Positions 26,837 through 38,265 are shown, counted from the first letter of the stretch. The stretch: DNA of 64,000 nucleotides from Nocardioides rubriscoriae (GCF_008087085.1 NZ_VIYJ01000002.1:496001-560000), one strand, 5' to 3'. Made by a program: numbers and translations. The notes: generated by a model from the sequence alone, not told the origin.

Positions 26837-27644
26837 GGTCGTCGAGGTCAGCGACCCCGACGACCCGCGCCTGGCCGACTACCGCGACCTGCGCGACGTC
26901 CAGCTGCGCCAGCACCTCGAGGCCGAGCACGGCCTGTTCCTCGCCGAGGGCGAGAAGGTCGTGCGCCGCGCCGTCGACGCCGGCTACACCCCGCGCTCGT
27001 TCCTGATGGCGCCGCGCTGGCTCGACGGCCTTGCCGACGTCCTGGCCACGACCGACGCCCCGTGCTTCGTGCTCGCCGAGGCCCTGGCCGAGCAGGTGAC
27101 CGGCTTCCACGTGCACCGCGGTGCGCTGGCGTCCCTCGAGCGCGTGCCGCTGCGCCCGGTCGCCGAGGTCATCGCCGACGCCCGCTCGGTGCTGGTGCTC
27201 GAGGACCTCGTCGACCACACCAACGTCGGTGCCGTCTTCCGCTCCGGCGCCGCGCTGGGGTTCGACGCCGTCCTGCTCTCGCCGCGCTGCGCCGACCCTC
27301 TCTACCGCCGCTCGGTCAAGGTCGCGATGGGCGCGGTCTTCTCGGTGCCGTGGACCCGCCTGCCCGACTGGCGCACGGCGCTGCCCGACCTCTCGACCGC
27401 GGGCTTCACCACCGTTGCGCTCACCCTCGCCGACGACGCCGTGCCGATCGAGGACGCCGTCGCCGGTCTCGACCGCGTCGCCCTGGTGCTGGGCTCCGAG
27501 GGCCACGGCCTGTCGCCCCTGTGGCAGCGCACGGCCGACCGCCGGGCGATCGTGCCGATGACCCGCGGCTCCGAGCACGGCATCGACTCCCTCAACGTCG
27601 CCGCCGCCAGCGCCATCGCCTGCTACCTCACCGCCCGCCGCTGA
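26829..27644 (+). CDS. SpoU (TrmH/RlmB-type) RNA 2'-O-methyltransferase
   Basis: A 271-residue SPOUT enzyme. After an N-terminal RNA-binding domain (about 1-105), the catalytic domain shows all three SpoU motifs: DLVDHTNVGAVFRSGAALGF near 125, LVLGSEGHGLS near 220, and VPMTRGSEHGIDSLNVAAA near 245. The deep trefoil knot binds SAM and methylates a ribose in rRNA or tRNA; which nucleotide is not readable. The GTG at 26829 overlaps the cysG stop by 8 bp, and GGGGAGGA lies just upstream of it. Confidence 0.9.
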   Translation: MAEVVEVSDPDDPRLADYRDLRDVQLRQHLEAEHGLFLAEGEKVVRRAVDAGYTPRSFLMAPRWLDGLADVLATTDAPCFVLAEALAEQVTGFHVHRGALASLERVPLRPVAEVIADARSVLVLEDLVDHTNVGAVFRSGAALGFDAVLLSPRCADPLYRRSVKVAMGAVFSVPWTRLPDWRTALPDLSTAGFTTVALTLADDAVPIEDAVAGLDRVALVLGSEGHGLSPLWQRTADRRAIVPMTRGSEHGIDSLNVAAASAIACYLTARR

Positions 27645-27646
27645 GC

Positions 27647-27674
27647 CGACCCGTCGCGTCTACGCGACGGGTCG
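27647..27674. repeat. 28-bp palindrome, copy 1 (probable terminator hairpin)
   Basis: Arms CGACCCGTCGCGT and ACGCGACGGGTCG are exact complements around a 2-bp CT centre. It begins 2 bp after the SpoU methyltransferase stop. The hairpin works in both directions and lies between convergent genes. A copy of the actinobacterial DnaA-box sequence TTGTCCACA (reverse strand, 27684-27692) follows by chance or as part of the repeated unit. Confidence 0.85.
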
Positions 27675-27698
27675 ACCTGGATCTGTGGACAACCTCGC

Positions 27699-27726
27699 CG
27701 ACCCGTCGCGTCTACGCGACGGGTCG
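27699..27726. repeat. 28-bp palindrome, copy 2 (probable terminator hairpin)
   Basis: The same 28 bases as copy 1, displaced by exactly 52 bp. The bases after each copy are also similar (TGGATCTGTGGACAA and TGGTCCTGTGGAGAA), so the whole 52-bp unit appears to be a tandem duplication. It lies 28 bp from the stop codon of def, which converges on it. Confidence 0.85.
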
Positions 27727-27753
27727 GCGTGGTCCTGTGGAGAATGGGGGGAG

Positions 27754-28359
27754 TCAGTCCTCGGCGGCTGCGGCGCCGACGGGCCAGTCGGGCGGGAACT
27801 CGTCGGCGACCTCGTCGTGCTTCTTCTGCAGCCTCTTGCGGGCCTTGGTCGGGATCCGGTCGCCGAACACGGTGCCGAGGGTGTGGTCGGTCTCGTGCTG
27901 CAGGCAGCGCGCCAGCAGGCCGGTGCCCTCGAACGAGACCGGCTCGCCGTCGAGCCCGAACCCGGTGACCGAGGCGCGGTCGGGTCGCGCGCAGTCGACG
28001 AACGCTCCGGGGAAGGACAAGCAGCCCTCGTCGTCCTCCTCGAGGTGACGGTCCTTGCCCTCGGGCAGCGTCAGCACGGGGTTGCAGACCAGGCCGACGG
28101 TGCGCACGTGGTCGTCGTCGGGGCAGTCGAAGACGAACATCGCCACGTCCTCACCGATCTGGCAGGCGGCCAGGCCGACCCCGTCGGCGGCGTACATCGT
28201 GGCGACCATGTCGGCGGCCAGGGCTCGCAGGTCGTCGTCGTACGACGTGACGCGGGCCTGCGGGCGGTGCATCACCGGGGTGCCCCAGCGGGTGATCGGG
28301 CGGACCGTGCCGCCGGTCGGGAGGGGGCCGTGGGGCGCGCGGGGAGCGTCGTCGGACAT
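27754..28359 (-). CDS. def: Peptide deformylase
   Basis: Removes the N-formyl group from new proteins, a metal-dependent cytoplasmic reaction. All three family motifs are present in 201 residues: GVGLAACQIG near 60, EGCLSFPG near 110 (metal-binding Cys), and QHETDHTLG near 153 (the HExxH ligands and catalytic Glu). The C-terminal tail is slightly longer than in short PDFs, ending in an acidic Ala-rich stretch. The ATG at 28359 has TAGGAT 7 nt upstream. It is divergent from the acyl-CoA dehydrogenase operon. Confidence 0.95.
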   Translation of the reverse strand: MSDDAPRAPHGPLPTGGTVRPITRWGTPVMHRPQARVTSYDDDLRALAADMVATMYAADGVGLAACQIGEDVAMFVFDCPDDDHVRTVGLVCNPVLTLPEGKDRHLEEDDEGCLSFPGAFVDCARPDRASVTGFGLDGEPVSFEGTGLLARCLQHETDHTLGTVFGDRIPTKARKRLQKKHDEVADEFPPDWPVGAAAAED

Positions 28360-28366
28360 GGCGACG

Positions 28367-28372
28367 ATCCTA
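28367..28372 (-). promoter_or_regulatory. -10 element of def
   Basis: TAGGAT on the minus strand, 7 nt before the ATG at 28359. Confidence 0.55.
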
Positions 28373-28419
28373 GGGAGGCGGTTGTGACCCCGCGCACCCC
28401 AGGTTGCTGTAGCGCACTG

Positions 28420-28436
28420 TGTAACTCTCAGTTACA
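28420..28436. promoter_or_regulatory. Palindromic operator in front of the acyl-CoA dehydrogenase operon
   Basis: TGTAACT-CTC-AGTTACA is a perfect 7-bp inverted repeat in an AT-richer island. It overlaps the TACAGT -10 hexamer of the downstream gene, so a bound dimeric repressor would block the promoter. The size and symmetry suit a TetR-family fatty-acid regulator, which would have to be encoded elsewhere. Confidence 0.6.
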
Positions 28437-28438
28437 GT
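28433..28438 (+). promoter_or_regulatory. -10 element of the acyl-CoA dehydrogenase operon
   Basis: TACAGT, ending 6 nt before the ATG at 28445 and lying inside the palindrome. Confidence 0.55.
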
Positions 28439-28444
28439 TTCCGC

Positions 28445-29827
28445 ATGTCCTTCATCTCCAGCCTCAGGCTCGACGGGCTGCGCCCGGGAGGCCGCTACGG
28501 CATCCCGACCTCCGAGTCCCGCGACCCGATCGGCTACCTCGTCGCCGGTCTCAACCGCCTCGCCCAGAGCGACCTCATCGACCGCGTCGGTCTGCGCAAG
28601 CCGGCCGAGCACGCCGTCTTCTCCGTGACCCGTGACGGCTTCAAGGTGCTCACCTCGGCCAGCCGCACGTTCGCCAAGGCCGGCCGGGTCGGCGTCCCCG
28701 GCGCCCGACCGGTGCCGGCCTCGACGCCCAAGGGCGTCTTCGACCTCACCCCGACCGACGACGAGCAGATGCTCGTCGACGTCGTCACCGAGTACGCCGA
28801 CGAGGTCGTGCGCCCGGCGGCGTCGGAGTCCAACGAGACGTGCGAGGCCCCCGAGGGGGTCCTCAAGGCCGGCCTCGAGCTCGGCTTGCCGATCCTGGGG
28901 GTCCCCGAGGCGCTCGGCGGCATCTCCGAGGAGCGCTCGGCGGTGGCCGGCACCCTGGTCGCCGAGGCCCTGGCCCGCGGTGACATGGGTCTGGCCGTCG
29001 CCAACCTCGCGCCCGGCTCGGTCGCCACGGCCCTGGGCCTGTGGGGCACCGACGCGCAGCAGCAGACCTACCTGCCCGCCTTCACCGGCGGCGACGTCCC
29101 CGCCGCGGCGCTCGCGCTGGTCGAGCCGACCGTCCTGTTCGACGTGCTCAGCCCGTCGACGACCGCCCGCCGCACCGCCGACGGCTTCGTGCTCGACGGC
29201 GTCAAGACCCTGGTGCCCCGCGGCGCGCAGGCCGAGCTCTTCGTCGTCGGCGCCTCGCTCGAGGGCAGGCCCGTCCTGTTCCTGGTCGAGTCCGGCGCCG
29301 CCGGCCTCGAGGTCGAGGGCGACCCGTCGATGGGCGTGCGCGCCGCCTCGCTGACCCGGCTGACGCTCACCGGCGTCACCGTCCCCGCCGACGCCGTGCT
29401 CGGCGAGACCGACGGCTCGACCTACACCGAGTGCGTCCGGCTCTCCCGGCTCGCCTGGTGCGCCTTGGCCGTCGGCACGGCCCAGGCCGTGCTCGACTAC
29501 GTGACGCCCTACGTCAAGGAGCGCCAGGCCTTCGGCGAGCCGATCGCCCACCGCCAGTCGGTGGCGTTCATGGTCGCCAACATCGCGATCGAGCTGCAGG
29601 CCATGCGGCTGCTGACCTACAAGGCCGCCTCCCGGGCGGCCGCCGGCAAGGACTTCTCCCGCGAGGTCGCGCTGGCTCGCAAGGCGTGCACCGACAAGGG
29701 CATGCAGATCGGCCTCGACGGCGTCCAGCTGCTCGGCGGCCACGGCTTCGTCAAGGAACACCCCGTCGAGCGCTGGTACCGCGACCTGCGGGCCATCGGC
29801 ATCATGGAAGGTTCGGTGCTTGTGTAA
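28445..29827 (+). CDS. Acyl-CoA dehydrogenase family protein, first subunit or paralogue
   Basis: A 460-residue FAD-dependent acyl-CoA dehydrogenase-like protein of beta-oxidation. A 95-residue N-terminal extension (containing SFISSLRLDGLRPGGRYGIP) precedes the fold. The fold shows LPILGVPEALGGIS, the central strand domain, and the C-terminal helical domain with YVKERQAFGEPIAHRQSVAF and QLLGGHGFVKEHPVERWYRD. At the usual FAD/substrate position the sequence ALALVEPTVLFD departs from the standard TEP.AGSD pattern. This copy may therefore be the less active half of a heteromeric enzyme with the next gene, an inference supported by the 1-bp overlap (TAATG) between them. Confidence 0.88.
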   Translation: MSFISSLRLDGLRPGGRYGIPTSESRDPIGYLVAGLNRLAQSDLIDRVGLRKPAEHAVFSVTRDGFKVLTSASRTFAKAGRVGVPGARPVPASTPKGVFDLTPTDDEQMLVDVVTEYADEVVRPAASESNETCEAPEGVLKAGLELGLPILGVPEALGGISEERSAVAGTLVAEALARGDMGLAVANLAPGSVATALGLWGTDAQQQTYLPAFTGGDVPAAALALVEPTVLFDVLSPSTTARRTADGFVLDGVKTLVPRGAQAELFVVGASLEGRPVLFLVESGAAGLEVEGDPSMGVRAASLTRLTLTGVTVPADAVLGETDGSTYTECVRLSRLAWCALAVGTAQAVLDYVTPYVKERQAFGEPIAHRQSVAFMVANIAIELQAMRLLTYKAASRAAAGKDFSREVALARKACTDKGMQIGLDGVQLLGGHGFVKEHPVERWYRDLRAIGIMEGSVLV

Positions 29828-31041
29828 TGGCCATCAACCTGGACGACCCCAAGAAGTTCAAGCCGCTGGTGGGCCAGGCCCACCAGGTCGCGATGAACAT
29901 GCTGCGCCCGATCTCCCGCAAGTACGACCGTGCCGAGCACGCGTACCCCCAGGAGCTCGACATGCTCGCCGCCATGATCGACGGGCTGTCGGAGTCCGGC
30001 GCCGGCGAGGGCGCCGGTGCGGCCGGCGTACGCCGTGAGGAGAAGGACGGCGACACCACCGTCAAGAACGGCGCCAACCTCGCCTCGGTGATGTCGATCG
30101 CCGAGATGTGCTGGGGCGACGTCGGCCTGCTGCTGTCGATGCCGCGCCAGGGCTTGGGCAACTCCGCGATCGCCTCGGTCGCCAACGAGGAGCAGCTGAA
30201 GCGACTCGACGGTGTGTGGGCCGGCATGGCGATCACCGAGCCCGGCGTGGGCTCCGACTCGGCCAACATCAAGACCACCGCGGTCCTCGACGGTGACGAG
30301 TACGTCATCAACGGCGAGAAGATCTACGTCACCTCCGGCGACCGCGCCGACCACATCGTCGTGTGGGCCACCCTCGACCGCGACCTGGGTCGCGCTGCGA
30401 TCAAGTCGTTCGTGGTCGAGAAGGGCACGCCCGGCATGCGGGTCGACCGGCTCGAGCACAAGCTCGGCATCCGCGCGTCCGACACCGCGACGATCATCTT
30501 CGAGAACTGCCGCGTTCCCAAGGACAACCTCCTCGGCTCGCCCGAGGTCGACGTCAAGCAGGGGTTCGCCGGCGCCATGGCGACCTTCGACAACACCCGG
30601 CCGTTGGTCGCCGCGATGGCGGTCGGCTGCGCCCGTGCCTCGCTCGACCTGACCCGCGACCTGCTCAAGGACGCCGGCATCGAGGTCGACTACGACCGCC
30701 CGGCGGTGCTGCAGAGCGCGGCCGCGGCCAAGTTCCTGCAGATGGAGTCCGACTGGGAGGGCGCCTACCTGCTCACCCTCCAGGCGGCCTGGATGGCCGA
30801 CAACCGCGAGCCCAACTCGCTCGAGGCCTCGATGGCCAAGGCCAAGGCCGGCCGCGTCGGGTCCGACATCACGCTCTCGTGCGTCGAGCTGGCCGGCTCG
30901 ATCGGCTACAGCGAGGCCGAGCTGCTCGAGAAGTGGGCGCGCGACTCCAAGATCCTCGACATCTTCGAGGGCACCCAGCAGATCCAGCAGCTCATCGTGG
31001 CCCGGCGCGTGCTGGGACTGTCGAGCAGCGAGCTGAAGTAG
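29827..31041 (+). CDS. Acyl-CoA dehydrogenase (FadE-type)
   Basis: A 404-residue enzyme introducing a trans-2 double bond into acyl-CoA. It carries the canonical AITEPGVGSDSANIKTTA near residue 138, INGEKIYVTSGDRADHIVVW near 160, and the C-terminal DSKILDIFEGTQQIQQLIVAR. The Glu in FEGTQ is the usual catalytic base position. It is the second gene of the operon, sharing one base with the upstream stop. The strong hairpin at 31063-31098 closes the transcript. The chain-length preference is not readable. Confidence 0.93.
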   Translation: MAINLDDPKKFKPLVGQAHQVAMNMLRPISRKYDRAEHAYPQELDMLAAMIDGLSESGAGEGAGAAGVRREEKDGDTTVKNGANLASVMSIAEMCWGDVGLLLSMPRQGLGNSAIASVANEEQLKRLDGVWAGMAITEPGVGSDSANIKTTAVLDGDEYVINGEKIYVTSGDRADHIVVWATLDRDLGRAAIKSFVVEKGTPGMRVDRLEHKLGIRASDTATIIFENCRVPKDNLLGSPEVDVKQGFAGAMATFDNTRPLVAAMAVGCARASLDLTRDLLKDAGIEVDYDRPAVLQSAAAAKFLQMESDWEGAYLLTLQAAWMADNREPNSLEASMAKAKAGRVGSDITLSCVELAGSIGYSEAELLEKWARDSKILDIFEGTQQIQQLIVARRVLGLSSSELK

Positions 31042-31062
31042 CCCGGCCCGACCCGCGACAAC

Positions 31063-31098
31063 GACGACGGCCCCGCGCGAGTGCGCGGGGCCGTCGTC
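31063..31098. terminator. Hairpin terminator between convergent genes
   Basis: GACGACGGCCCCGCGC pairs with its exact complement across a GAGT loop (16-bp stem). It lies 21 bp after the acyl-CoA dehydrogenase stop and 14 bp from the stop of the convergent Ala/Lys-rich gene. There is no T-run, as is usual in high-GC actinobacteria. Confidence 0.8.
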
Positions 31099-31112
31099 AT
31101 ACGTCGGGGTGG

Positions 31113-31601
31113 TCAGGAGGAGCTGGTGGACTCCTCGTCGAGCGCGGTGCCCATCGTGGCGGCGATGTCGGCCGGGGTGACCGTGACGACCTCGTCGGCC
31201 GCCTTGGCGTCGATGTCGGTCACCGGGGCGGGCTCGGGCTCGACGACCGGCGGCGGGAGCGTGGCGGCGGGCGCCGCGGCGGGCTTGGCGGCGGCGGGCT
31301 TCTTGACCGCGGCCTTCTTCGCCGCGGCCTTCTTGGCGGGGGCCTTCTTGGCGGGGGCCTTCGTCGCCGCGGCGGACGGCGCCGCCGGAGCCGCCGGGTC
31401 AGGGGTCGGTCCCGTGGCCGCCGGCGCGGTGGCCCTCGCGGCCGGGACCGGCGTGGCCGGCGCGACGGGCGCCGCGTCCGTGGGCGAGGGAGTCGGGGCG
31501 CTCGTGTGCCCGGGCAGGAGGGAGACGGCCGTGGAGACGACCGTCCCGACCGCGCGCAGCGGGAGTCGGACGACGGAGCTGATCGTGTGGAGGAGAGCCA
31601 T
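31113..31601 (-). CDS. Ala/Lys/Pro-rich low-complexity protein (162 aa)
   Basis: The N-terminal 30 residues (MALLHTISSVVRLPLRAVGT) are amphipathic or weakly hydrophobic. A Pro/Ala/Thr-rich stretch follows, then a run of AKKAPAKKAAAKKAAVKK blocks near residues 85-105 and an acidic tail. The KKA/PAKK repeats resemble the tails of histone-H1-like and actinobacterial HU (HupB) proteins, but no folded DNA-binding domain is present. A membrane- or nucleoid-associated linker is possible; function unknown. The ATG at 31601 is preferred over the upstream frame because the latter begins in non-conserved Pro-rich sequence. Confidence 0.6.
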   Translation of the reverse strand: MALLHTISSVVRLPLRAVGTVVSTAVSLLPGHTSAPTPSPTDAAPVAPATPVPAARATAPAATGPTPDPAAPAAPSAAATKAPAKKAPAKKAAAKKAAVKKPAAAKPAAAPAATLPPPVVEPEPAPVTDIDAKAADEVVTVTPADIAATMGTALDEESTSSS

Positions 31602-31657
31602 GGGCCCACCCTCGCACCCCCTGCCCGCGAGCACGCCGCCCGCCGGGGTGGCCGGGG

Positions 31658-33139
31658 TCACCGGGCGAGCGGCGCCACACGGGCCAGGTCGTCGGGACCC
31701 TCGAGGTCGGCGAGGGCGACGAACACGGTGTCCACGCCACGCTCGGCGAGCCCGGCGTAGCGGTCACGGTGCTGGGCGGGGGTACCTGCGTGCGTCCGGC
31801 CGGCGTAGGCCGCCGCGGCCGACCGCCCGCGCAGGCGCTCGACGCGCGCCCAGGTGTCGTCGCGGTCGGTGCCGATGGTCGGCAGGTCGAGGACCGTGAC
31901 GGCGACGTCGCGCCGATGCCCGCGCAGCACGGCCAGGTGGTCGTCCAGGGCGGGCAGCGTCGAGGGCACGTTGGCGGCGTCCCCGAGGGTCGCGGCGACC
32001 CGCAGCGAGCGGGTACCGGTGCCGCCGACGACGACCGGGATCGGCGCGACCGGTCTCGGGTAGCAGGTGGTCTCGGGCAACGAGACCCGCTCGCCGTCGT
32101 AGGGCCTGGTGCCCGCGCCCCACAGGGCCCGCACCGTCTCGATCGTGGCCTCGAGGGCGTCGAGCCGATCGCGCGCCGGCGGGAAGGGCACGCCGTACGC
32201 CGCGTGCTCGCGCTCCCACCAGCCCGCGCCGAGCCCGAGGAAGGTGCGGCCGCCCGTCAGCGCGCTCAGGGTGGCGGCTGCCTTGGCGGTCACGCCGGCG
32301 GGCCGCAGCGTCACGGGAGTCACCAACGTGCCGAGGTCGAGGCCGGTGCCGAGCCCGGCCATCAGCCCAAGCGTGACCCACGGTTCGGGGATCGGTGACC
32401 AGGCCCGGTCGACCTGGGGGATCTGGATCAGGTGGTCCATCACGGCGATGCCGGCGAGCCCGGCGTCGTCGGCGGCCAGCGCGACGTCGCGCAGCCAGGT
32501 GCGGGGGTCCTCGCCCCAGGGGAACCGCGAGAGCTGCAGCACGATCCGAAGGCCCTGCGAGCTGCGTCGTTCGCCGGACGCCGGGGAGGACGGCGGGTCG
32601 GCACCCGTGGAGAGGCTGTCCCCGCTCGACGTGCTCGACCCGCCGGACCCGACGTCGCCTCCGGAGCCCGGCACCGTGACCACGAGGTCCCATCCCTCGT
32701 CGGCGAGCGCGGGTACGACCTGGGCGTGGCGGCGGTGCTGCTGCGCCAGCACCGCCGCGGGCACGGATCGGTCCCGCAGGCCGTTGCGCCTGCGGGCCTC
32801 GGCGACCGGGGTGTCCACCACGACGACCACGCACGCCAGGCCGGCGTCCCGGGCCAGACCGAGCCACCGGCGGCGCCGGTCGGCGTCGGTGCCCAACGTG
32901 TCCACGACCGTGGTGAGCCTGCGCGACAGTCGGGCGGTCACGATGCGTTCGAGGAGGTCGAAGGCGTCGATGGAGGCATCGAGGTCCGCGGGGCCGCTGC
33001 CGACGAGCGCGCGCAGCGCGTCGGACGACACGATCTCCTCGGCTCGGAACCGGGCCGCGGCCCAGGTCGACTTGCCGGCGCCGCTGGGCCCGACCAGCAC
33101 CACCAGCGCGGGGTCCGGAAGGGCGGGCGAGGGGGCCAC
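31658..33139 (-). CDS. Fusion of a P-loop kinase-like domain and an F420-type LLM oxidoreductase
   Basis: A 493-residue two-domain protein. Residues 1-150 form a P-loop (zeta-toxin/polynucleotide-kinase-like, AAA_33) domain: Walker A GPSGAGKSTWAAARF near 16, SSDALRALVG, and VVVVVDTPVAEARRRNGLRDR as the lid. A 40-residue Gly/Ser linker follows. From about residue 190 comes a luciferase-like (LLM) domain: LSRFPWGEDPRTW, GIAVMDHLIQIPQV, LGLGAGWWEREHAAYG and PIPVVVGGTGTRSLRVAA. The MDH-IQI region resembles the Rv1855c-type F420-dependent subgroup. An AGGAG 9 nt before the GTG at 33139 selects this start. The frame is open throughout, so the fusion is real unless the assembly is wrong. Confidence 0.85.
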   Translation of the reverse strand: MAPSPALPDPALVVLVGPSGAGKSTWAAARFRAEEIVSSDALRALVGSGPADLDASIDAFDLLERIVTARLSRRLTTVVDTLGTDADRRRRWLGLARDAGLACVVVVVDTPVAEARRRNGLRDRSVPAAVLAQQHRRHAQVVPALADEGWDLVVTVPGSGGDVGSGGSSTSSGDSLSTGADPPSSPASGERRSSQGLRIVLQLSRFPWGEDPRTWLRDVALAADDAGLAGIAVMDHLIQIPQVDRAWSPIPEPWVTLGLMAGLGTGLDLGTLVTPVTLRPAGVTAKAAATLSALTGGRTFLGLGAGWWEREHAAYGVPFPPARDRLDALEATIETVRALWGAGTRPYDGERVSLPETTCYPRPVAPIPVVVGGTGTRSLRVAATLGDAANVPSTLPALDDHLAVLRGHRRDVAVTVLDLPTIGTDRDDTWARVERLRGRSAAAAYAGRTHAGTPAQHRDRYAGLAERGVDTVFVALADLEGPDDLARVAPLAR

Positions 33140-33223
33140 GGGGCTGCTCCTGGGGACACGGGCCGGGGTCACCGATCCAAGCACACCTGGCTGGTCTTCG
33201 CGGGCGTCGAAGGCAAGGACGAC

Positions 33224-33256
33224 GACGGGCCCGCACCGGAGAGGTGCGGGCCCGTC
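33224..33256. terminator. Hairpin terminator downstream of the YiaA/B gene
   Basis: GACGGGCCCGCACC pairs exactly with its complement over a 5-nt GGAGA loop. It lies 24 bp past the stop codon of the minus-strand YiaA/B gene and upstream of the kinase-LLM gene, insulating the two. Confidence 0.75.
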
Positions 33257-33279
33257 GGGGGTGGGTCGGGGGATCGGGG

Positions 33280-33576
33280 TCAGGAGACGGCGCGGAAGGG
33301 GTCGTGCTCGGCGAGCAGGCGGTCGACGCGGGCCTGGTCGAGGCGGTGGACCACCGACTGGGTCTCCTGGTTGTCGCGCACGCACTTGGCGAGGGTGAAC
33401 GCCGAGGTCGTGAGGAACAGGGTGCCGAGGGCCAAGAAGGCCTTGGCCCACGGCTCGGCGTCGAGGTAGAGGACCGCCATCAGCAGCGAGAGCAGGGCGA
33501 CGGCGAAGGAGATGCCGGCCATGGCGAAGAAGGCGGCGGTGTTCTTGGCGGGGGCGGCGGGGCCGGGGTTCGTCAT
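33280..33576 (-). CDS. YiaA/YiaB-family inner membrane protein
   Basis: A 98-residue protein with two membrane helices (AAFFAMAGISFAVALLSLLMAVLYL and KAFLALGTLFLTTSAFTLAK) followed by a short charged tail (CVRDNQETQSVVHRLDQARV). The segments WAKAFLALGTLFL and SAFTLAKCVRD fit the YiaA/YiaB two-helix domain. Its function is unknown. The ATG at 33576 is the first in the conserved region. It is divergent from the DUF2252 gene. Confidence 0.82.
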   Translation of the reverse strand: MTNPGPAAPAKNTAAFFAMAGISFAVALLSLLMAVLYLDAEPWAKAFLALGTLFLTTSAFTLAKCVRDNQETQSVVHRLDQARVDRLLAEHDPFRAVS

Positions 33577-33702
33577 GCCGAGAACCCTGGCGGCGCGGGC
33601 GGCGGCCCGGGCCGGCCGGCGTACTCGACCCCGACTGAGTACGCAGGCCCGGTCGCACCGGTCACACCGGTCGTGTCCGGCGCGGTCTGGCACGGTGGGG
33701 GC

Positions 33703-37612
<3,910 letters not shown>

Positions 37613-37636
37613 CCGGCGCCGCCCGGGTGATGGGAG

Positions 37637-38224
37637 TCAGCCGCGCGAGGAGTTGGCCGAGCGGCCCTTGACCACGCCGACGAACGCCTGGGTGCGCTCG
37701 GAGTCGCGGTCGATGCGCCAGACCAGGGCGACGGTCGTGGGCTCCAGGTCGGTCACCGGGCGGCTCACGACGTCCTTGCGCGCGTGCAGCCGGGCGACCG
37801 ACATCGGCAGGATCGCGATGCCGGTGCCCGCGGCGACCGTCTCGACGGCCTCGGCCGGCGTCATCGGGGGCCAGTCGAGCTGGGCGGCCGCGGGCGTCCA
37901 GCCCGACGGGTGGGGCAGGACCAGCTGCTCGTCGGCGAGGTCGGCCAGGCTCACGCCCTCGGGGTCGGCCGCGGCCACCAGGTGCTCGTGGCCCGCCACG
38001 ACGACCGGCACCTCGTCGTAGAGACGCACGCAGTGCAGGACGTCTCCGACCGAGCCGACCGGCAGGCGCACCAGCGCCATGTCGAGCTCGCCGTCGCGCA
38101 CCCCGTCGACCTGCTCGGCCTCGGTCAGCGGGACCAGCTCGATCGGCTCACGGCTGCGCTCGCGCCAGGCCCGGGCCCACCTGTCGGGGGTGGCACCGAC
38201 CACGAAACCGAGCCGAAGCGTCAT
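37637..38224 (-). CDS. LysR-type substrate-binding domain lacking the DNA-binding domain
   Basis: A 195-residue protein that begins MTLRLGFVVGATPDRWARAW, where the effector domain of a LysR regulator normally starts. It runs through LVPLTEAEQVDGVRDGELDMALVRLP and ends in TVALVWRIDRDSERTQAFVGVV. The winged-HTH (about 90 residues) that should precede this is absent. The sequence upstream is intergenic and the epimerase-like gene in the opposite direction, with no broken HTH remnant visible. It may be a stand-alone ligand-binding or titrating protein, a class seen in actinobacteria, rather than a DNA-binding regulator. Confidence 0.8.
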   Translation of the reverse strand: MTLRLGFVVGATPDRWARAWRERSREPIELVPLTEAEQVDGVRDGELDMALVRLPVGSVGDVLHCVRLYDEVPVVVAGHEHLVAAADPEGVSLADLADEQLVLPHPSGWTPAAAQLDWPPMTPAEAVETVAAGTGIAILPMSVARLHARKDVVSRPVTDLEPTTVALVWRIDRDSERTQAFVGVVKGRSANSSRG

Positions 38225-38253
38225 GCGTGCAGTATCGCCGTGGGTCCCTCCCG

Positions 38254-38259
38254 TAGTTT
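38254..38259 (+). promoter_or_regulatory. -10 element of the NAD-binding epimerase-like gene
   Basis: TAGTTT, ending 6 nt before the ATG at 38266. Confidence 0.45.
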
Positions 38260-38265
38260 CACCGC

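Noticed and set aside
27684..27692. DnaA box TTGTCCACA (reverse strand) as a sign of a replication origin
   Set aside because: There is a single perfect box inside a repeated unit, the sister copy has a mismatch, and no dnaA, dnaN or AT-rich unwinding region is nearby.
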